A DNA stretch of 64,000 nt from Pseudomonas capeferrum (GTDB lineage: Bacteria; Pseudomonadota; Gammaproteobacteria; Pseudomonadales; Pseudomonadaceae). This document shows, one piece after another, positions 8,478-18,689 of the stretch (position 1 is its first letter; each line of letters begins with the position of its first letter). The notes under the pieces were generated by a model. It did not search any database. It was not told the origin of the DNA and saw nothing but the letters and a program-made list of their open reading frames with translations. The stretch is from assembly GCF_013523055.1 (NCBI RefSeq), contig NZ_JAAMQM010000026.1, forward strand, positions 1 to 64,000, given 5' to 3'. The translations under genes and the position numbers were made by a program.

Positions 8478-10271
8478 TCAGAACCAATGGCTCTGCATGT
8501 CGTGGCAGGCGCTGTTGCCAGCGCACAACAGGTGGGCGATGCCGGGCAGCGGCGCCAGCTCCCACTCCAGGTAGTAGCGCGCGGTGTGCAGCTTGCCGCG
8601 GTAGAAGTCCGCCTCTTCACCCACTGCCCCTTGGCTTAGAGCCGACTCGCCGAGCATGGCCTGACGCAGCCACACCCAGCCCACCAGCACGCGCCCGAAC
8701 AGATCCAGGTAAGCGGTGGCGTTGGCCAGGCCACGATCCGCATCCTCGGCCACCTGTTGCTGCAACGCAGCGGTGACCTCGCCCAATATCGTCATGCCCT
8801 TGGCCAGGTGACGGCCCAGCGCCTGGCACTCACCCAACCGTTCCGCCTGCGCCAGGCTGTGCTCGACCTGCTCCAGGAACAGCGCATATCCGCGGCCGCC
8901 CTTGAGACCCAGCTTTCGTCCCAACAGGTCAAGGGCCTGGATACCCTCGGTGCCTTCATGAATGGGATTGAGCCGGTTGTCCCGGTACAGCTGCTCCAGC
9001 GGGTACTCGCGGGTATAGCCGGCGCCCCCGAGAATCTGGATACCCAGGTCCGAGGCCACCAGGCCATAACGCGAGGGCCAGGTCTTGACCATGGGCGTGA
9101 GCAAGTCCAGCAATTGCGCCGCGTCGTCCCGGGCCTGCGCGGTGGGCCCGGTATGGGCATCCTCCACCAGGCTGCTGGCGTACAGGCACAGCGCCAGTGA
9201 ACCCTCGGCATACGCCTTCTGCATCAAGAGCATGCGGCGCACATCAGCGTGGGCAATGATCGGGACCTGGCGCGTGAGCGGATCCTTGCAGCTGGACAGG
9301 CGACCCTGGGGTCGTTCGCGGGCGTAGTCCAGGGCATGCAGGTAGCTCTGGTACGCCAGGCTCGCGGCCCCCAGTCCCACGCCGATCCGCGCTTCGTTCA
9401 TCATCTGGAACATGTAGCCCAGGCCCTTGTTGGCCTCGCCCACCAGGTAGCCCACCGCCCCGTTGCCCTCACCGAAACTCAGCACGGTGGACGTGGTGTT
9501 GCGGTAGCCCATCTTGTGCAGCAGCCCGGCCAGGGCAACGTCGTTGCGTGCGCCCAAGGCACCATCGGCGTCGACGTTGAACTTGGGCACCACGAACAGC
9601 GAAATGCCTTTCACCCCCGCTGGAGCTCCCTCAATACGGGCCAGCACCAAATGCACAATGTTTTCCGTGAGTTCATGGTCGCCCCCAGAGATGAACATCT
9701 TCTGTCCGAACACTCGGTAGGTACCGTCTTCAGCCACTACGGCGCGGGTACGCAGGTCCCCCAGCGCCGAGCCCTGACCCGGCTCAGTCAGGGCCATGGT
9801 GCCGCTGAAGCGGCCGGCGAACAGGGCTGGCAGAAAACGCTGTTGCAGTGCAGGCGAGGCAAACGTCTTGATCAGATTCGCCGCGCCGATGCTCAGGAAC
9901 GGGTAACCCGTGGTGGCGATATTGGCGGCATTGAAATAGGCCATGCAGGCGCGCAGCAGTACTTCGGGCAACTGCAGACCACCGTCGTCGACGTCATGGT
10001 GTGCCGCCAGGAATCCCGCCTCGGCAAACGCATTCCAGGCTGCCAGGGTTTCAGGGATCAGCGTCACCCGCTCGCCATCGAAAATGGGCTCGTTCTGATC
10101 GGCCTTATGGTTGTGCGGGGCGAAAAAGTCGGCCGCCACCTGGCGCGCCGTAGCCAGGGTGGCGTCGAACACCGCGCGGTCGTGCTCGGCGTAACGCTCA
10201 CGCTCAAGCAGGGCCTGGGTGTCGAGAAATTCGTAGAGCAGGAAATTGAGATCGCGTTCGTTGAGCAACAT
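8478..10271 (-). CDS. Acyl-CoA dehydrogenase, about 600-residue type with extra C-terminal domain
   Basis: The 597-residue flavoprotein shows the acyl-CoA dehydrogenase signatures MALTEPGQGSALGDL and FISGGDH, and the late GGAGYTREYPLEQLYRD and HEGTEGIQALDLLGRKL motifs. It is longer than medium-chain enzymes and carries the C-terminal extension seen in DmdC/AidB-like broad-specificity members. ATG 10271 (MLLNERDLNF) fits the family N-terminus. An in-frame ATG at 10298 is possible but poorly supported. It introduces the alpha,beta double bond before the FadB-like step, with ETF as probable acceptor. Confidence 0.88.
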   Translation of the reverse strand: MLLNERDLNFLLYEFLDTQALLERERYAEHDRAVFDATLATARQVAADFFAPHNHKADQNEPIFDGERVTLIPETLAAWNAFAEAGFLAAHHDVDDGGLQLPEVLLRACMAYFNAANIATTGYPFLSIGAANLIKTFASPALQQRFLPALFAGRFSGTMALTEPGQGSALGDLRTRAVVAEDGTYRVFGQKMFISGGDHELTENIVHLVLARIEGAPAGVKGISLFVVPKFNVDADGALGARNDVALAGLLHKMGYRNTTSTVLSFGEGNGAVGYLVGEANKGLGYMFQMMNEARIGVGLGAASLAYQSYLHALDYARERPQGRLSSCKDPLTRQVPIIAHADVRRMLLMQKAYAEGSLALCLYASSLVEDAHTGPTAQARDDAAQLLDLLTPMVKTWPSRYGLVASDLGIQILGGAGYTREYPLEQLYRDNRLNPIHEGTEGIQALDLLGRKLGLKGGRGYALFLEQVEHSLAQAERLGECQALGRHLAKGMTILGEVTAALQQQVAEDADRGLANATAYLDLFGRVLVGWVWLRQAMLGESALSQGAVGEEADFYRGKLHTARYYLEWELAPLPGIAHLLCAGNSACHDMQSHWF

Positions 10272-10406
10272 AAAGGTAAATCCCGCCGTGAAAGTCATGA
10301 GCGAAAACGACCATCATGTTGTATCAGCGCCCGCCCCGGGCTGCGTCGAACCGGGGGTGGAGTTTGGGATGGATTCTGCGCCAGCCGCGGGTGGAGGCGG
10401 TGCCGG

Positions 10407-13043
10407 TCAGCTCAACAGCCCGACACTGCGCGCCTTGCGCAGGGCTTCGTCGCGGTCGTTGACCTCCAGCTTGCGGAACAGGTTGTTGATATGAGTCTTG
10501 ACCGTGCTCAGGCTGACAAACAGCGACTCGGCGATTTGCGCGTTGCCCTGACCACGGGCCATGCGCTGCAGCACCTCGCGCTCACGGCGAGTGACCGGTT
10601 CAAACAGACGCTGGGCCGCCTGCGACGGTTTCAACAGCGAGGGCAGCAACTGCTGCAATTGTTGCCCATCAGGTAGCGCGCGCTGCAGTTCATACTGTTT
10701 GCGTGCCTCCGGCGCCAGCAGTTGCTGGAACAGATCGCTCAAGGCCGCGCCTTCGAAATGCAGCAGATGGCCAAACTGGTACTCGCAGGCCAGGGCCACG
10801 GCCTCATCCAGCAGGTGCATGGCCTGTGGCTGGTCATGCTGGTCCAAGGCCACGCTGGCCCGCAGCAGCAGGATATCCAGGCGCAGCCGATGATGCTGTT
10901 GTTCCTGCGCCAATTCATCCAGTGCGCGCAACCGCTGGGCCACGACCGCCCGCTGGCCCAGATGGCGCTGCACCCAGGCGTAGGCCAGCAACTCGTCGGG
11001 CTGCAGGTCTTCGCCATACCGCTGCTTGCACCAGTGCCACTCATGCAGCCAGTCCAGCAGGAAAGCCTGGTCACCCTGGCGCACCGCGTGCCGTACCCGC
11101 CACGCCCCCGCCAGGCGGTACACCCGCCACTGGCCGAAGTCGCGGGCAAGGCGCCGAGCCTGTTCCCATTTGGCCACGGCGCGGGGCGAATCACCCAGCG
11201 CGTCGAACAGGCAGGCTTGATGATGGAAAATCAAGGCCAGCGCCGCGCTGTGGGGGAAGTCCATGGCGATCTTTTCCGCCTTGGCCAGGCTCAAGGCCGC
11301 GGCGCTCAGGGCGTTACGCTGCATCAGCACCAGGCCTTGGCCCAGGTGCAGGAAGGCATCGTAGAAGTTACCCGCAGCCTTGCCGGTTCCGGGTGCCAGG
11401 CCACCGTCAAAGAAGCGCCAACGGGCCTTTTCGGTCTGGCCCTGAGCCAGCTCGATCAACCCCGCCTGCAGATGCAGCCGATGGGTGTAGCCCTTGAAGC
11501 CAAGCGCCGATAACTGCAGCAGGGCCTGGTCGTTCTGCTGCCGGGCGTCCTCCAGACGCCCCAACGCCGCCAGGCAGCCGGCGCTGTTGGCATGCAGGAT
11601 GGCCGTGGCAGCGTTGGCCTGGGGGTAGCGCTCCAGGGCGATGCGCACCACGTCCACGCCATGACGCAGGTTGCCGCCCAGCCAGGCCAGGTGGCTGCGC
11701 AAAAAGGCGATGGTCTGCATGACCCGCTCCGCCGTTGGGCCGCCCAGGCGCTTCAGCGCACCGATGCAGCTGCGGGTGCGCTGGATATCATTGGTCACGA
11801 TCAGCGCCGAGGCTTCGGTCATGGCCAGGTTCAGATGGTCTGCCTCGCTGTCACGCAGGGTATGGCGAAGGAAATCGACGATGGCGTTGATCTCGCCTTC
11901 GCGCAGCAGGTCGAAGGTGTGCTGCTCCACCGTGCGCAGCAACGCCTCGGTGTTTTTCGCCCGGCCGTACTGGGCCACAGCCTGGGCATAAAAGGCATTG
12001 GCCAGCAACCAATCCGCCGCGCGCTGATGTAGGTGTAGCAGTTGCTCGGGATTGCGCCGACGCAACCGCTGCAGCGCGGTCAGGCGCAAGGCGGGGTGGT
12101 ATTGATAGCGCAGCCGCTCGCCCACTCGATCCTCGATGAACAGGTCCAGTTGCAGCAATTTGCGCAGCGGTGCTTCGACATGGGGCTGGTCGCTGAGCAG
12201 GGCGGCGAGTTCAAGGTCGAACGCACTGACCACCGAGGTGCGTTCAATGAAGCGGACCAGGGCGTGGGGTAAGCGGCTTAGCACGTCTTCCTCGATGAAC
12301 GCGCCGATGTGCTGGTACGAGCCCTGCACCGCCTGCTGGAGTTGGTCTGGGGAATGGTCGACGATTGGCAGCTCCCGATAGGCCGAACACCAGAACAGCA
12401 CACCGCTGATCCAGCCCTCGCTACCCGCCTGCAAGCGATAGACGAATGCCGGCTCCGGCGTTAAGCCATGGGCCAGCAGCAACTGTTGGGTCTCTTCGCC
12501 ATCCAGGGCCAGCTCGCGCGGGCCCAGCATGCGCAGGCGATTGTCCCGGCGCAGGTGGCTCAGCCCCAACGTCGGCTGGCCCTCGCTGGCCGCGACCATA
12601 CGCAGGAACCTGGGCGGCTGATGCAGCAACGCCTCCAGGTACCCGACCACCCTCGCCGAGCGCAGCAGCTGCAAGTCGTCCAGGCACAGGACGAAGGGTG
12701 CTATAAGCCCGTCGAGGTGGCTGCGAATGGCCGCCCAGGCCTGGTCCTTGTCCATTTCCGGCGGCGCAGCCCGCTTGAGCAAGAGCTGGTACAGGTGGCC
12801 GAGAAAATGGCTGGGGTCGTTATCCCCATGATCGATGCGCAGGAAACCCAGGGCCGCGCCGTCCTGCTCGACCAGTTGGCTGAGCAACAGCGACTTGCCG
12901 TAACCCAGGGGCGCGCGCAGCAGGATCAGCGTGGCGTCGCCTTGCAACGCCTCAGTTATCTGCGTCATGGCCCGCGGCCTTGGGATCAGTGTACGCGGCA
13001 ACGGCGCGGGGCGGAACTTGCTGGTATCGATGGTTAACTTCAC
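10407..13043 (-). CDS. MalT-type (LAL) LuxR-family ATP-dependent transcriptional regulator
   Basis: This 878-residue protein has an N-terminal STAND-type ATPase (Walker A APLGYGKS at 44-51, Walker B LCLDDLQLL near 120), a long helical TPR-like sensor region, and a C-terminal LuxR helix-turn-helix at about 815-878 (TRREREVLQRMARG, SLSTVKTHINNLFRKL). Such proteins sense a small inducer and activate catabolic operons. Translation appears to start at GTG 13043. The gene sits between the acyl-CoA ligase and the beta-oxidation genes on the same strand, so it probably activates its own operon. Confidence 0.9.
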   Translation of the reverse strand: MKLTIDTSKFRPAPLPRTLIPRPRAMTQITEALQGDATLILLRAPLGYGKSLLLSQLVEQDGAALGFLRIDHGDNDPSHFLGHLYQLLLKRAAPPEMDKDQAWAAIRSHLDGLIAPFVLCLDDLQLLRSARVVGYLEALLHQPPRFLRMVAASEGQPTLGLSHLRRDNRLRMLGPRELALDGEETQQLLLAHGLTPEPAFVYRLQAGSEGWISGVLFWCSAYRELPIVDHSPDQLQQAVQGSYQHIGAFIEEDVLSRLPHALVRFIERTSVVSAFDLELAALLSDQPHVEAPLRKLLQLDLFIEDRVGERLRYQYHPALRLTALQRLRRRNPEQLLHLHQRAADWLLANAFYAQAVAQYGRAKNTEALLRTVEQHTFDLLREGEINAIVDFLRHTLRDSEADHLNLAMTEASALIVTNDIQRTRSCIGALKRLGGPTAERVMQTIAFLRSHLAWLGGNLRHGVDVVRIALERYPQANAATAILHANSAGCLAALGRLEDARQQNDQALLQLSALGFKGYTHRLHLQAGLIELAQGQTEKARWRFFDGGLAPGTGKAAGNFYDAFLHLGQGLVLMQRNALSAAALSLAKAEKIAMDFPHSAALALIFHHQACLFDALGDSPRAVAKWEQARRLARDFGQWRVYRLAGAWRVRHAVRQGDQAFLLDWLHEWHWCKQRYGEDLQPDELLAYAWVQRHLGQRAVVAQRLRALDELAQEQQHHRLRLDILLLRASVALDQHDQPQAMHLLDEAVALACEYQFGHLLHFEGAALSDLFQQLLAPEARKQYELQRALPDGQQLQQLLPSLLKPSQAAQRLFEPVTRREREVLQRMARGQGNAQIAESLFVSLSTVKTHINNLFRKLEVNDRDEALRKARSVGLLS

Positions 13044-13092
13044 AGCGACTGCCTGGCTCCACGGATGGTAATGATGATCTTACCCCGAAGGG

Positions 13093-14742
13093 TCAGAACT
13101 GCGTGCGGATCAGTTTCTTGTCCAGCTTACCCACGCTGGTGCGCGGGATCGCGGCCACCACCCGCACTTCGGTGGGGATGGCCCATTTGGACAAGGCCCC
13201 CTGGTTGACGAAACCTGCCAGATGGGCCCTCAGGGCCTCGGCGTCCAAGGGCGGCGTGGCCGCGGCCTGTACCAGCAGCGCCACTGGCCGCTCGCCCCAG
13301 CGCGCATCCGCCACGCCCACCACGGCGCATTCGCTGACATGGGGGTGGCGGCTGATCAGGCTTTCAATATCCAGGGACGAGATCCACTCGCCACCGGTCT
13401 TGATTAGGTCCTTGAGGCGATCGTGGATGTGCACCAGCCCCGAACCATCGATGCTCGCCACATCGCCAGTGTGGAGCCAGCCATCTTCCCAGAGTTTTTC
13501 ACTGTTGATCGGGTCTTTGAAATAGCCGGGGGTCAACCAAGGGCTGCGGATCAGCAATTGGCCAACCTGCTGGCCATCCTGGGCCACGGGCTGCCCATGC
13601 TCGTCCACCAGTTTCATCTGCACCAGCGGCGCGATCACCCCGGCACTGCAGCGCCAGCGCAACTGCTGTTCGTCATCTAACTGGTCGAACTGCTGGGGAA
13701 AACGGGTCAGGGAAACGATCGGACAGGTTTCCGACATGCCGTAGGCGCCGCGCACGTCCACGTGCATGGCCTGGGCCTTGCGCGCCAGGCCTGCGGACAG
13801 GGCCGAGCCGCCGATCAGCACATGCCAGTCCGACAGGTCGGCGCCACTGGCCTGGGCGGCATCCAGCACCATGGCCAGCAGCGTCGGCACGCAGTGAGAA
13901 TAGCTGACGCGTTCCTGCTCGATCAGCGTTGCCAGCAGCCCGGCCTCGTAACGCCCCGGGTACACCTGCTGGCAACCCATTAGTGTCGCGATGTAGGGGA
14001 CGCCCCAGGCGTGCACATGGAACATCGGCGTGATAGGCATGTAGACCTTGTCGCGGTTGAGCAAGGCCGCGCCGGCGCTGCAGTGGGCGCTGGCACCGGC
14101 CAGAGTGTGCAGCACCAGTTGCCGATGGGTGAAGTACACGCCCTTGGGGTTGCCCGTGGTACCGGTGGTGTAGAACAGCGTGGCTACCGCGTTTTCATCG
14201 AACTCGGGAAATGCGTAGTGATCCGGCTGCCGCACCAGCAGCGCTTCGTACTCCCCCAATAGCGGCAACGAGGTTTCCAGGCCCGCACCCTCGTCCTGGC
14301 ACAGCACATACCCTCGAACAGTCGGCAACTGGCTACCGATGGCCTCCAGCAGCGGGAGAAAGTCGTGGTGGGCCAACACCAAGGTGTCTTCGGCGTGGGC
14401 CATGGTGAACTGCACCTGTTCGGGTGCCAGGCGCACATTCACGGTGTGCAGCACCGCGCCCAGCATCGGAATGGCGAAGAAGCATTCCAGGTAGCGATGG
14501 CTGTCCCAGTCCAGCACCGCCACCGTGTCGCCGGCCTTCACGCCCAGCGCGCTGAGGGCATGGGCCAACTGGTGGACCCGGCGGTTGAACGTGGCGTAGT
14601 CGTGGCGAACCTGATTGCGGTAAACAATCTGATTGTCGCCAGCGGCGCGCAGACCGGTCTCCAGCAGCCCGCCGATCAGCAGTGGCGAGGTTTTGAAACT
14701 GTCGGTGGCGGCCAGAAACTTGGGTTGATGAGGCAAAGTCAT
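13093..14742 (-). CDS. Acyl-CoA ligase (AMP-binding, fatty-acid-type)
   Basis: The 549-residue ANL-superfamily ligase has the P-loop-like motif YTTGTTGNPKG, the A5 region AYGMSETCP, TGD near the C-terminal hinge, and a catalytic lysine region near GKLDKKLI. It activates a carboxylic acid to its CoA thioester at the start of beta-oxidation. Start ATG 14742 has GGAGG 5 nt upstream; the 54 codons before it are not protein-like. It heads the minus-strand operon and faces the iron alcohol dehydrogenase gene across a 275-nt divergent promoter region. Confidence 0.9.
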   Translation of the reverse strand: MTLPHQPKFLAATDSFKTSPLLIGGLLETGLRAAGDNQIVYRNQVRHDYATFNRRVHQLAHALSALGVKAGDTVAVLDWDSHRYLECFFAIPMLGAVLHTVNVRLAPEQVQFTMAHAEDTLVLAHHDFLPLLEAIGSQLPTVRGYVLCQDEGAGLETSLPLLGEYEALLVRQPDHYAFPEFDENAVATLFYTTGTTGNPKGVYFTHRQLVLHTLAGASAHCSAGAALLNRDKVYMPITPMFHVHAWGVPYIATLMGCQQVYPGRYEAGLLATLIEQERVSYSHCVPTLLAMVLDAAQASGADLSDWHVLIGGSALSAGLARKAQAMHVDVRGAYGMSETCPIVSLTRFPQQFDQLDDEQQLRWRCSAGVIAPLVQMKLVDEHGQPVAQDGQQVGQLLIRSPWLTPGYFKDPINSEKLWEDGWLHTGDVASIDGSGLVHIHDRLKDLIKTGGEWISSLDIESLISRHPHVSECAVVGVADARWGERPVALLVQAAATPPLDAEALRAHLAGFVNQGALSKWAIPTEVRVVAAIPRTSVGKLDKKLIRTQF

Positions 14743-14963
14743 CGGTCCTCCAGTGGCATCGGTCTTGTAGTTATTGGCTGTGTATATAGCGAGTTGCCCT
14801 GGCGCGATCTTCAACCCGTGGGTGGATTCGCAACAGGTGCGGTGTGGACATTTTGCCCTGCCCGCCTTTGCCCAACCCATGTTCTCCACCCGTCCCAGCG
14901 GCAAATTCCACCCTCAGGTTGAAGCTTTGGTACGCCATCGCCCTTTTAAATGGCCTCACCAAC

Positions 14964-14995
14964 GACCTGTAGTCTGGCGGCAGCGGCTACAGGTC
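14964..14995 (+). repeat. REP-like stem-loop
   Basis: Perfect 9-bp arms GACCTGTAG and CTACAGGTC flank a 14-nt loop containing GGCGGCAGCGG. It lies 22 nt upstream of the alcohol dehydrogenase start, inside the likely leader. The core is related to the palindromes at 18658, 21169, 24603 and 26069. Confidence 0.6.
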
Positions 14996-15017
14996 AACTT
15001 CCTCAGGAGCGGTAGCC

Positions 15018-16181
15018 ATGAGCATCTTCAAGCCCTTCACCTTTGACACCGTCGCCTCCATCGTCGCCGAGTGGGGCGCCGCGCGCCGCCTGGGCGACCT
15101 GCTGGGCACCTGGACCGAACAGCGCAACCTGCTGATCGTCACCGACAAGTTCCTGCACACCGCCGGGCTGCTCGATCCGGCCAAGGCTTCGCTGCAGGCC
15201 GCCGGCTTCAGCATCAGCGTATTCGACGACGTGGTAGCCGACCCACCCGAAGCCGTGCTGCACGACTGCGTGGGCAAGGCCCGTGCGGCGGGCGTGAACC
15301 TGGTGCTGGGGCTGGGCGGTGGCTCGTCCATGGACATAGCCAAGCTCGCCGCCGTACTGATCCCGTCCAACCAGGCATTGTCCGAGCTGTACGGTATCGG
15401 CAAGGTCAAGGGCACGCGCCTGCCGCTGGTACAGATTCCCACCACCGCCGGTACCGGTTCGGAAGTGACCAACATCACCATCCTGACCACCGGCGAGACC
15501 ACCAAGATGGGCGTGGTGGCCAACCAGCTGTATGCCGACAAGGTCATTCTCGATGCAGAACTGACCATCGGCCTGCCACCGCTGACCACCGCCGCGACCG
15601 GCATCGACGCCATGGTGCACGCCATCGAGGCCTACACCAGTCGCCACCGCAAGAACCCGGTTTCAGACGCCCTGGCCCGCGAAGCCCTGCGGTTGCTGGC
15701 GGGCAATCTGATCGCCGCCTGCGAGAACGGCAAGAACCGCCTGGCCCGCGAGGCCATGCTGCTGGGCGCCACCCTCGCCGGCCAGGCGTTCGCCAACGCC
15801 CCAGTAGCGGCGGTGCACGCCCTGGCTTACCCGCTGGGCGGCCACTATCACATCCCCCATGGCCTCTCCAATGCCCTGATGCTGGGTCCGGTGCTGCGCT
15901 TCAACCTCAGCGCCGCCGCACCGCTCTACGCCGAGCTTGGCGACGTGCTGCTGGGCGCCAGCAACGCCACGGTCACCAACCGTGCCACCCGTTTCGTGGA
16001 GTACATGGAGGAGCTGATGAATGCCTCCGGCGCACCCCGCCGCCTGCGTGACGTGCAGGTAACCGAGGACAGCCTGGCGCTGCTGGCCAGCGATGCCATG
16101 AAGCAGGAACGCCTGCTGCAGAACAACCCCGTCGAGGTGCGCGAAGCCGACGCCCTGGCCCTGTACAAAAAAGCCTTCTAA
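15018..16181 (+). CDS. Iron-containing alcohol dehydrogenase
   Basis: The 387-residue group III alcohol dehydrogenase has the NAD-binding motif GLGGGSSMD near residue 100, and DAMVHAIEAY and HALAYPLGGHYHIPHG supply the metal ligands. These enzymes oxidise primary or secondary alcohols or reduce aldehydes and ketones. AGGAG lies 9 nt before the ATG. It begins a plus-strand operon with the Baeyer-Villiger-type monooxygenase and an esterase. An alcohol-to-ketone step feeding the monooxygenase, or oxidation of the hydroxyl released by the esterase, would fit. Confidence 0.9.
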   Translation: MSIFKPFTFDTVASIVAEWGAARRLGDLLGTWTEQRNLLIVTDKFLHTAGLLDPAKASLQAAGFSISVFDDVVADPPEAVLHDCVGKARAAGVNLVLGLGGGSSMDIAKLAAVLIPSNQALSELYGIGKVKGTRLPLVQIPTTAGTGSEVTNITILTTGETTKMGVVANQLYADKVILDAELTIGLPPLTTAATGIDAMVHAIEAYTSRHRKNPVSDALAREALRLLAGNLIAACENGKNRLAREAMLLGATLAGQAFANAPVAAVHALAYPLGGHYHIPHGLSNALMLGPVLRFNLSAAAPLYAELGDVLLGASNATVTNRATRFVEYMEELMNASGAPRRLRDVQVTEDSLALLASDAMKQERLLQNNPVEVREADALALYKKAF

Positions 16182-16195
16182 CAAGGAATCAGCGC

Positions 16196-17677
16196 ATGTC
16201 CACTGCACAGAACACCTACGATATCGTCATTCTAGGCGCCGGCTTCGGCGGCCTGGGCATGGGGGCCCAGCTCAAGCGCCAGGGCATCGACAACTTCATC
16301 ATCCTGGAACGGGGCTCACGCATCGGCGGCGTCTGGCGCGACAACGCCTACCCCGGTGCGGCCTGCGATACCGAATCGCACCTGTACTGCTACAGCTTTC
16401 ACCCGCACCTGCGGGTGAGCAAGATGTACGCCGACCGCGACGAACTGCTGCGCTACATGGACTCCCTGGCCGAGCGCTATGACCTGATGCCGCACATCCA
16501 GCTCGACAGCGAGCTGAGCCAGGCGCGCTGGGACGAGCAGGCCAACACCTGGGCATTCGAACTGGCCGACGGCAGGCATTTGCAGGGGCGCTTCTTCGTG
16601 CCGGCCTGGGGCCAACTAAACAAACCCGCGATCCCGGCCTTCAAGGGCCTAGACAGCTTTGCCGGGCGCTACTTCCATTCCGCCCAATGGCCGGCGGACG
16701 TGGACCTGGCTGGCAAGAAGGTCGCCAGCATCGGCGCCGCCGCCAGCGCCGTGCAGTACGTACCGGAAGTGGCCCGCCAGGCCCGGCACCTGACCGTGTT
16801 CCAGCGCAGCGCCAACTGGATCATGCCGCGCAACCAGATCGTATTCACACAAGAGCAATTGGATGCCTACACGGCCGCCCCCGAGCTGTTCGAAGAAAGC
16901 CGCCGCACCTTGCACGCCTTCCGCGAGAACGGCTTCGCCCGCACCCGCCACGGCACCGACGCGCAACAGGAAGGCATCGCCATGGCCACTGGGCACCTGG
17001 CCGCGCAGGTACCGGACGAAGCACTGCGCGCCAAGCTGACCCCAGACTACGAGTTCGCCTGCAAGCGCATCCTGCGCTCCGACGACTATTACCCCACCCT
17101 GATGCGCGACAACGTCAGCCTGGAAACCGCCGCGGTCGACCATTTCGTACCCCAGGGCATCGTTGACAAGAACGGCACGCTGCATGAACTGGACGCCGTG
17201 ATCTTCGGCACCGGCTTTGAAAGCCAGGCCTTCCACGGCGACCTGCAGGTGACCGGTATCGGTGGCCAGACCCTGCACCAGCAATGGGCCCAAGGCGCCG
17301 AGGCCTACCTAGGCATGAGCGTGCCGGGCTTCCCCAACCTGTTCATGATCTACGGCCCCAACACCAACCTGAACCACAACTCGATCATCACCATGCTGGA
17401 AATCCAGCAACGCTACATTATCCAGGCCATTCAAGGTCTGGACAAACACCCGCGCGTCGCCGTGGACGTCAGGGTCGATACCTTCAACGCCTACAATGAC
17501 GCCCTGCAGACCAACATGCAGTCCTCGGCCTTCTCGTCGGACTGCTCCAGCTGGTACAAGAACGCGGCGGGCAAGGTGATCAACAACTGGTCGGGCACCG
17601 TGGACGAATACAAGGCGCTGGCGGCGGACTGGAAGGTCAATGACTACCACCTGCTGCAGGCGGAGGCGGTACAGTGA
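16196..17677 (+). CDS. Baeyer-Villiger-type flavin monooxygenase
   Basis: The 493-residue protein has an FAD Rossmann motif GAGFGG (14-19) and the Baeyer-Villiger fingerprint F-x-G-x3-H-x3-W-P, exact at residues 155-166 (FAGRYFHSAQWP). A second dinucleotide motif, IGAAASAVQ, lies near 175. It would insert oxygen next to a ketone using NADPH and O2, giving an ester or lactone. The gene starts 14 nt after the alcohol dehydrogenase and overlaps the esterase start, the classic ketone-to-lactone-to-hydroxyacid order. The substrate cannot be read from sequence. Confidence 0.88.
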   Translation: MSTAQNTYDIVILGAGFGGLGMGAQLKRQGIDNFIILERGSRIGGVWRDNAYPGAACDTESHLYCYSFHPHLRVSKMYADRDELLRYMDSLAERYDLMPHIQLDSELSQARWDEQANTWAFELADGRHLQGRFFVPAWGQLNKPAIPAFKGLDSFAGRYFHSAQWPADVDLAGKKVASIGAAASAVQYVPEVARQARHLTVFQRSANWIMPRNQIVFTQEQLDAYTAAPELFEESRRTLHAFRENGFARTRHGTDAQQEGIAMATGHLAAQVPDEALRAKLTPDYEFACKRILRSDDYYPTLMRDNVSLETAAVDHFVPQGIVDKNGTLHELDAVIFGTGFESQAFHGDLQVTGIGGQTLHQQWAQGAEAYLGMSVPGFPNLFMIYGPNTNLNHNSIITMLEIQQRYIIQAIQGLDKHPRVAVDVRVDTFNAYNDALQTNMQSSAFSSDCSSWYKNAAGKVINNWSGTVDEYKALAADWKVNDYHLLQAEAVQ

Positions 17678-18654
17678 GCGGCGACGCCATGACCGGGATC
17701 GTGCCGCTGGACGAGGTCGCCGCCGATGCGGTCGACCTGGTCCGGGCGTTTCGGGCCAGCGGCGAGGTATCCTTTCAGGACGTGCCGCTGGCGGTCGGTC
17801 GTGCCAACTACCTCAAGGCCTGCGCCGCCAACGGGCTAGCCGCGGAAGCGGTGGCCGAGACCCGCACGTTGGGTTACCCGGTGGCTGGCGGCACAGCCGC
17901 CCTGCGTGTATACCGCCCTGCCAGTACGCCAGAGCAGGCAGTGACGCCGCTGATGGTGTTCATCCATGGCGGCGGCTGGGTGATCGGCGACCTGGACAGC
18001 CACGACAGCCTGTGCCGTTCGCTGGCCAACCAGAGCGCCGCCACGGTGATCGCCGTGCAGTACCGGTTGGCACCGGAGCACCGCTTCCCGGGGCCTTTGG
18101 AAGACTGTGCGGCGGCCTTGCAATACATCGCCAGCCACGCCGAACAGCTGAAGGTAGACCCGGGCCGCACGATCCTTGCCGGTGACAGCGCGGGCGGCAA
18201 CATGGCCACGGTGCTGGCCAACGACCCGGCCAGCCAGGACCTGGGCTTGCGCATCAGCGGGCAGGTGTTGTTCTACCCGGTCACCGACCTGACCATCAGC
18301 CAGCCCTCGTACCAGCGCATTACCCGGGGCTTTCCCCTGACGGCGGCTTCCATGCACTGGTTCCGGGAGCAGTACACCGGACCGCTGGAAGACTGGCGTG
18401 ATGAGCGGCTGTCGCCCCTGCTGCACGCCGAAGGTCGGCGGCAACCGCCGCTGTTCATCCTGACCGTGGGGCATGATCCGTTGGCGGATGAAGGCATTGC
18501 CTATGCGGGTGCGGCCGCCCGGGCGGGAACACACGTGGAGCATGTGCATTTGCCTGCCCATGCTCACGGCCTGCTGACCAGCGCCGGAAAGATCGAGACC
18601 GGACGGCGGGTGTTGGCCCAAGCGGCGCAATTCGCCGCACGGGCATTGGCCTGA
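17674..18654 (+). CDS. Alpha/beta hydrolase, hormone-sensitive-lipase family esterase
   Basis: The 326-residue esterase has the oxyanion motif HGGGW, the nucleophile elbow GDSAGG, an Asp in GHDPLADEG and the His in HAHGLL. GTG 17674 overlaps the upstream TGA by 4 nt (GTGA) and has GGAGG 7 nt before it; ATG 17689 is an alternative. It most likely hydrolyses the ester or lactone made by the monooxygenase encoded immediately upstream. Confidence 0.88.
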   Translation: MSGDAMTGIVPLDEVAADAVDLVRAFRASGEVSFQDVPLAVGRANYLKACAANGLAAEAVAETRTLGYPVAGGTAALRVYRPASTPEQAVTPLMVFIHGGGWVIGDLDSHDSLCRSLANQSAATVIAVQYRLAPEHRFPGPLEDCAAALQYIASHAEQLKVDPGRTILAGDSAGGNMATVLANDPASQDLGLRISGQVLFYPVTDLTISQPSYQRITRGFPLTAASMHWFREQYTGPLEDWRDERLSPLLHAEGRRQPPLFILTVGHDPLADEGIAYAGAAARAGTHVEHVHLPAHAHGLLTSAGKIETGRRVLAQAAQFAARALA

Positions 18655-18657
18655 CGG

Positions 18658-18689
18658 CTGTGGCCGCTGCCGCCTGACGGCGGCTACAG
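18658..18689 (+). repeat. REP-like stem-loop at convergent gene ends
   Basis: Arms CTGTGGCCG (18658-18666) and CGGCTACAG (18681-18689) pair with one mismatch around a 14-nt loop. It overlaps the last codons of the permease on the minus strand and follows the esterase stop, so it may act as a transcript end for both. Confidence 0.55.

Noticed and set aside
9249..10676. Long plus-strand ORF of 475 codons
   Set aside because: It is antisense to the acyl-CoA dehydrogenase and LuxR genes, both of which have full domain signatures; the translation is compositionally odd.
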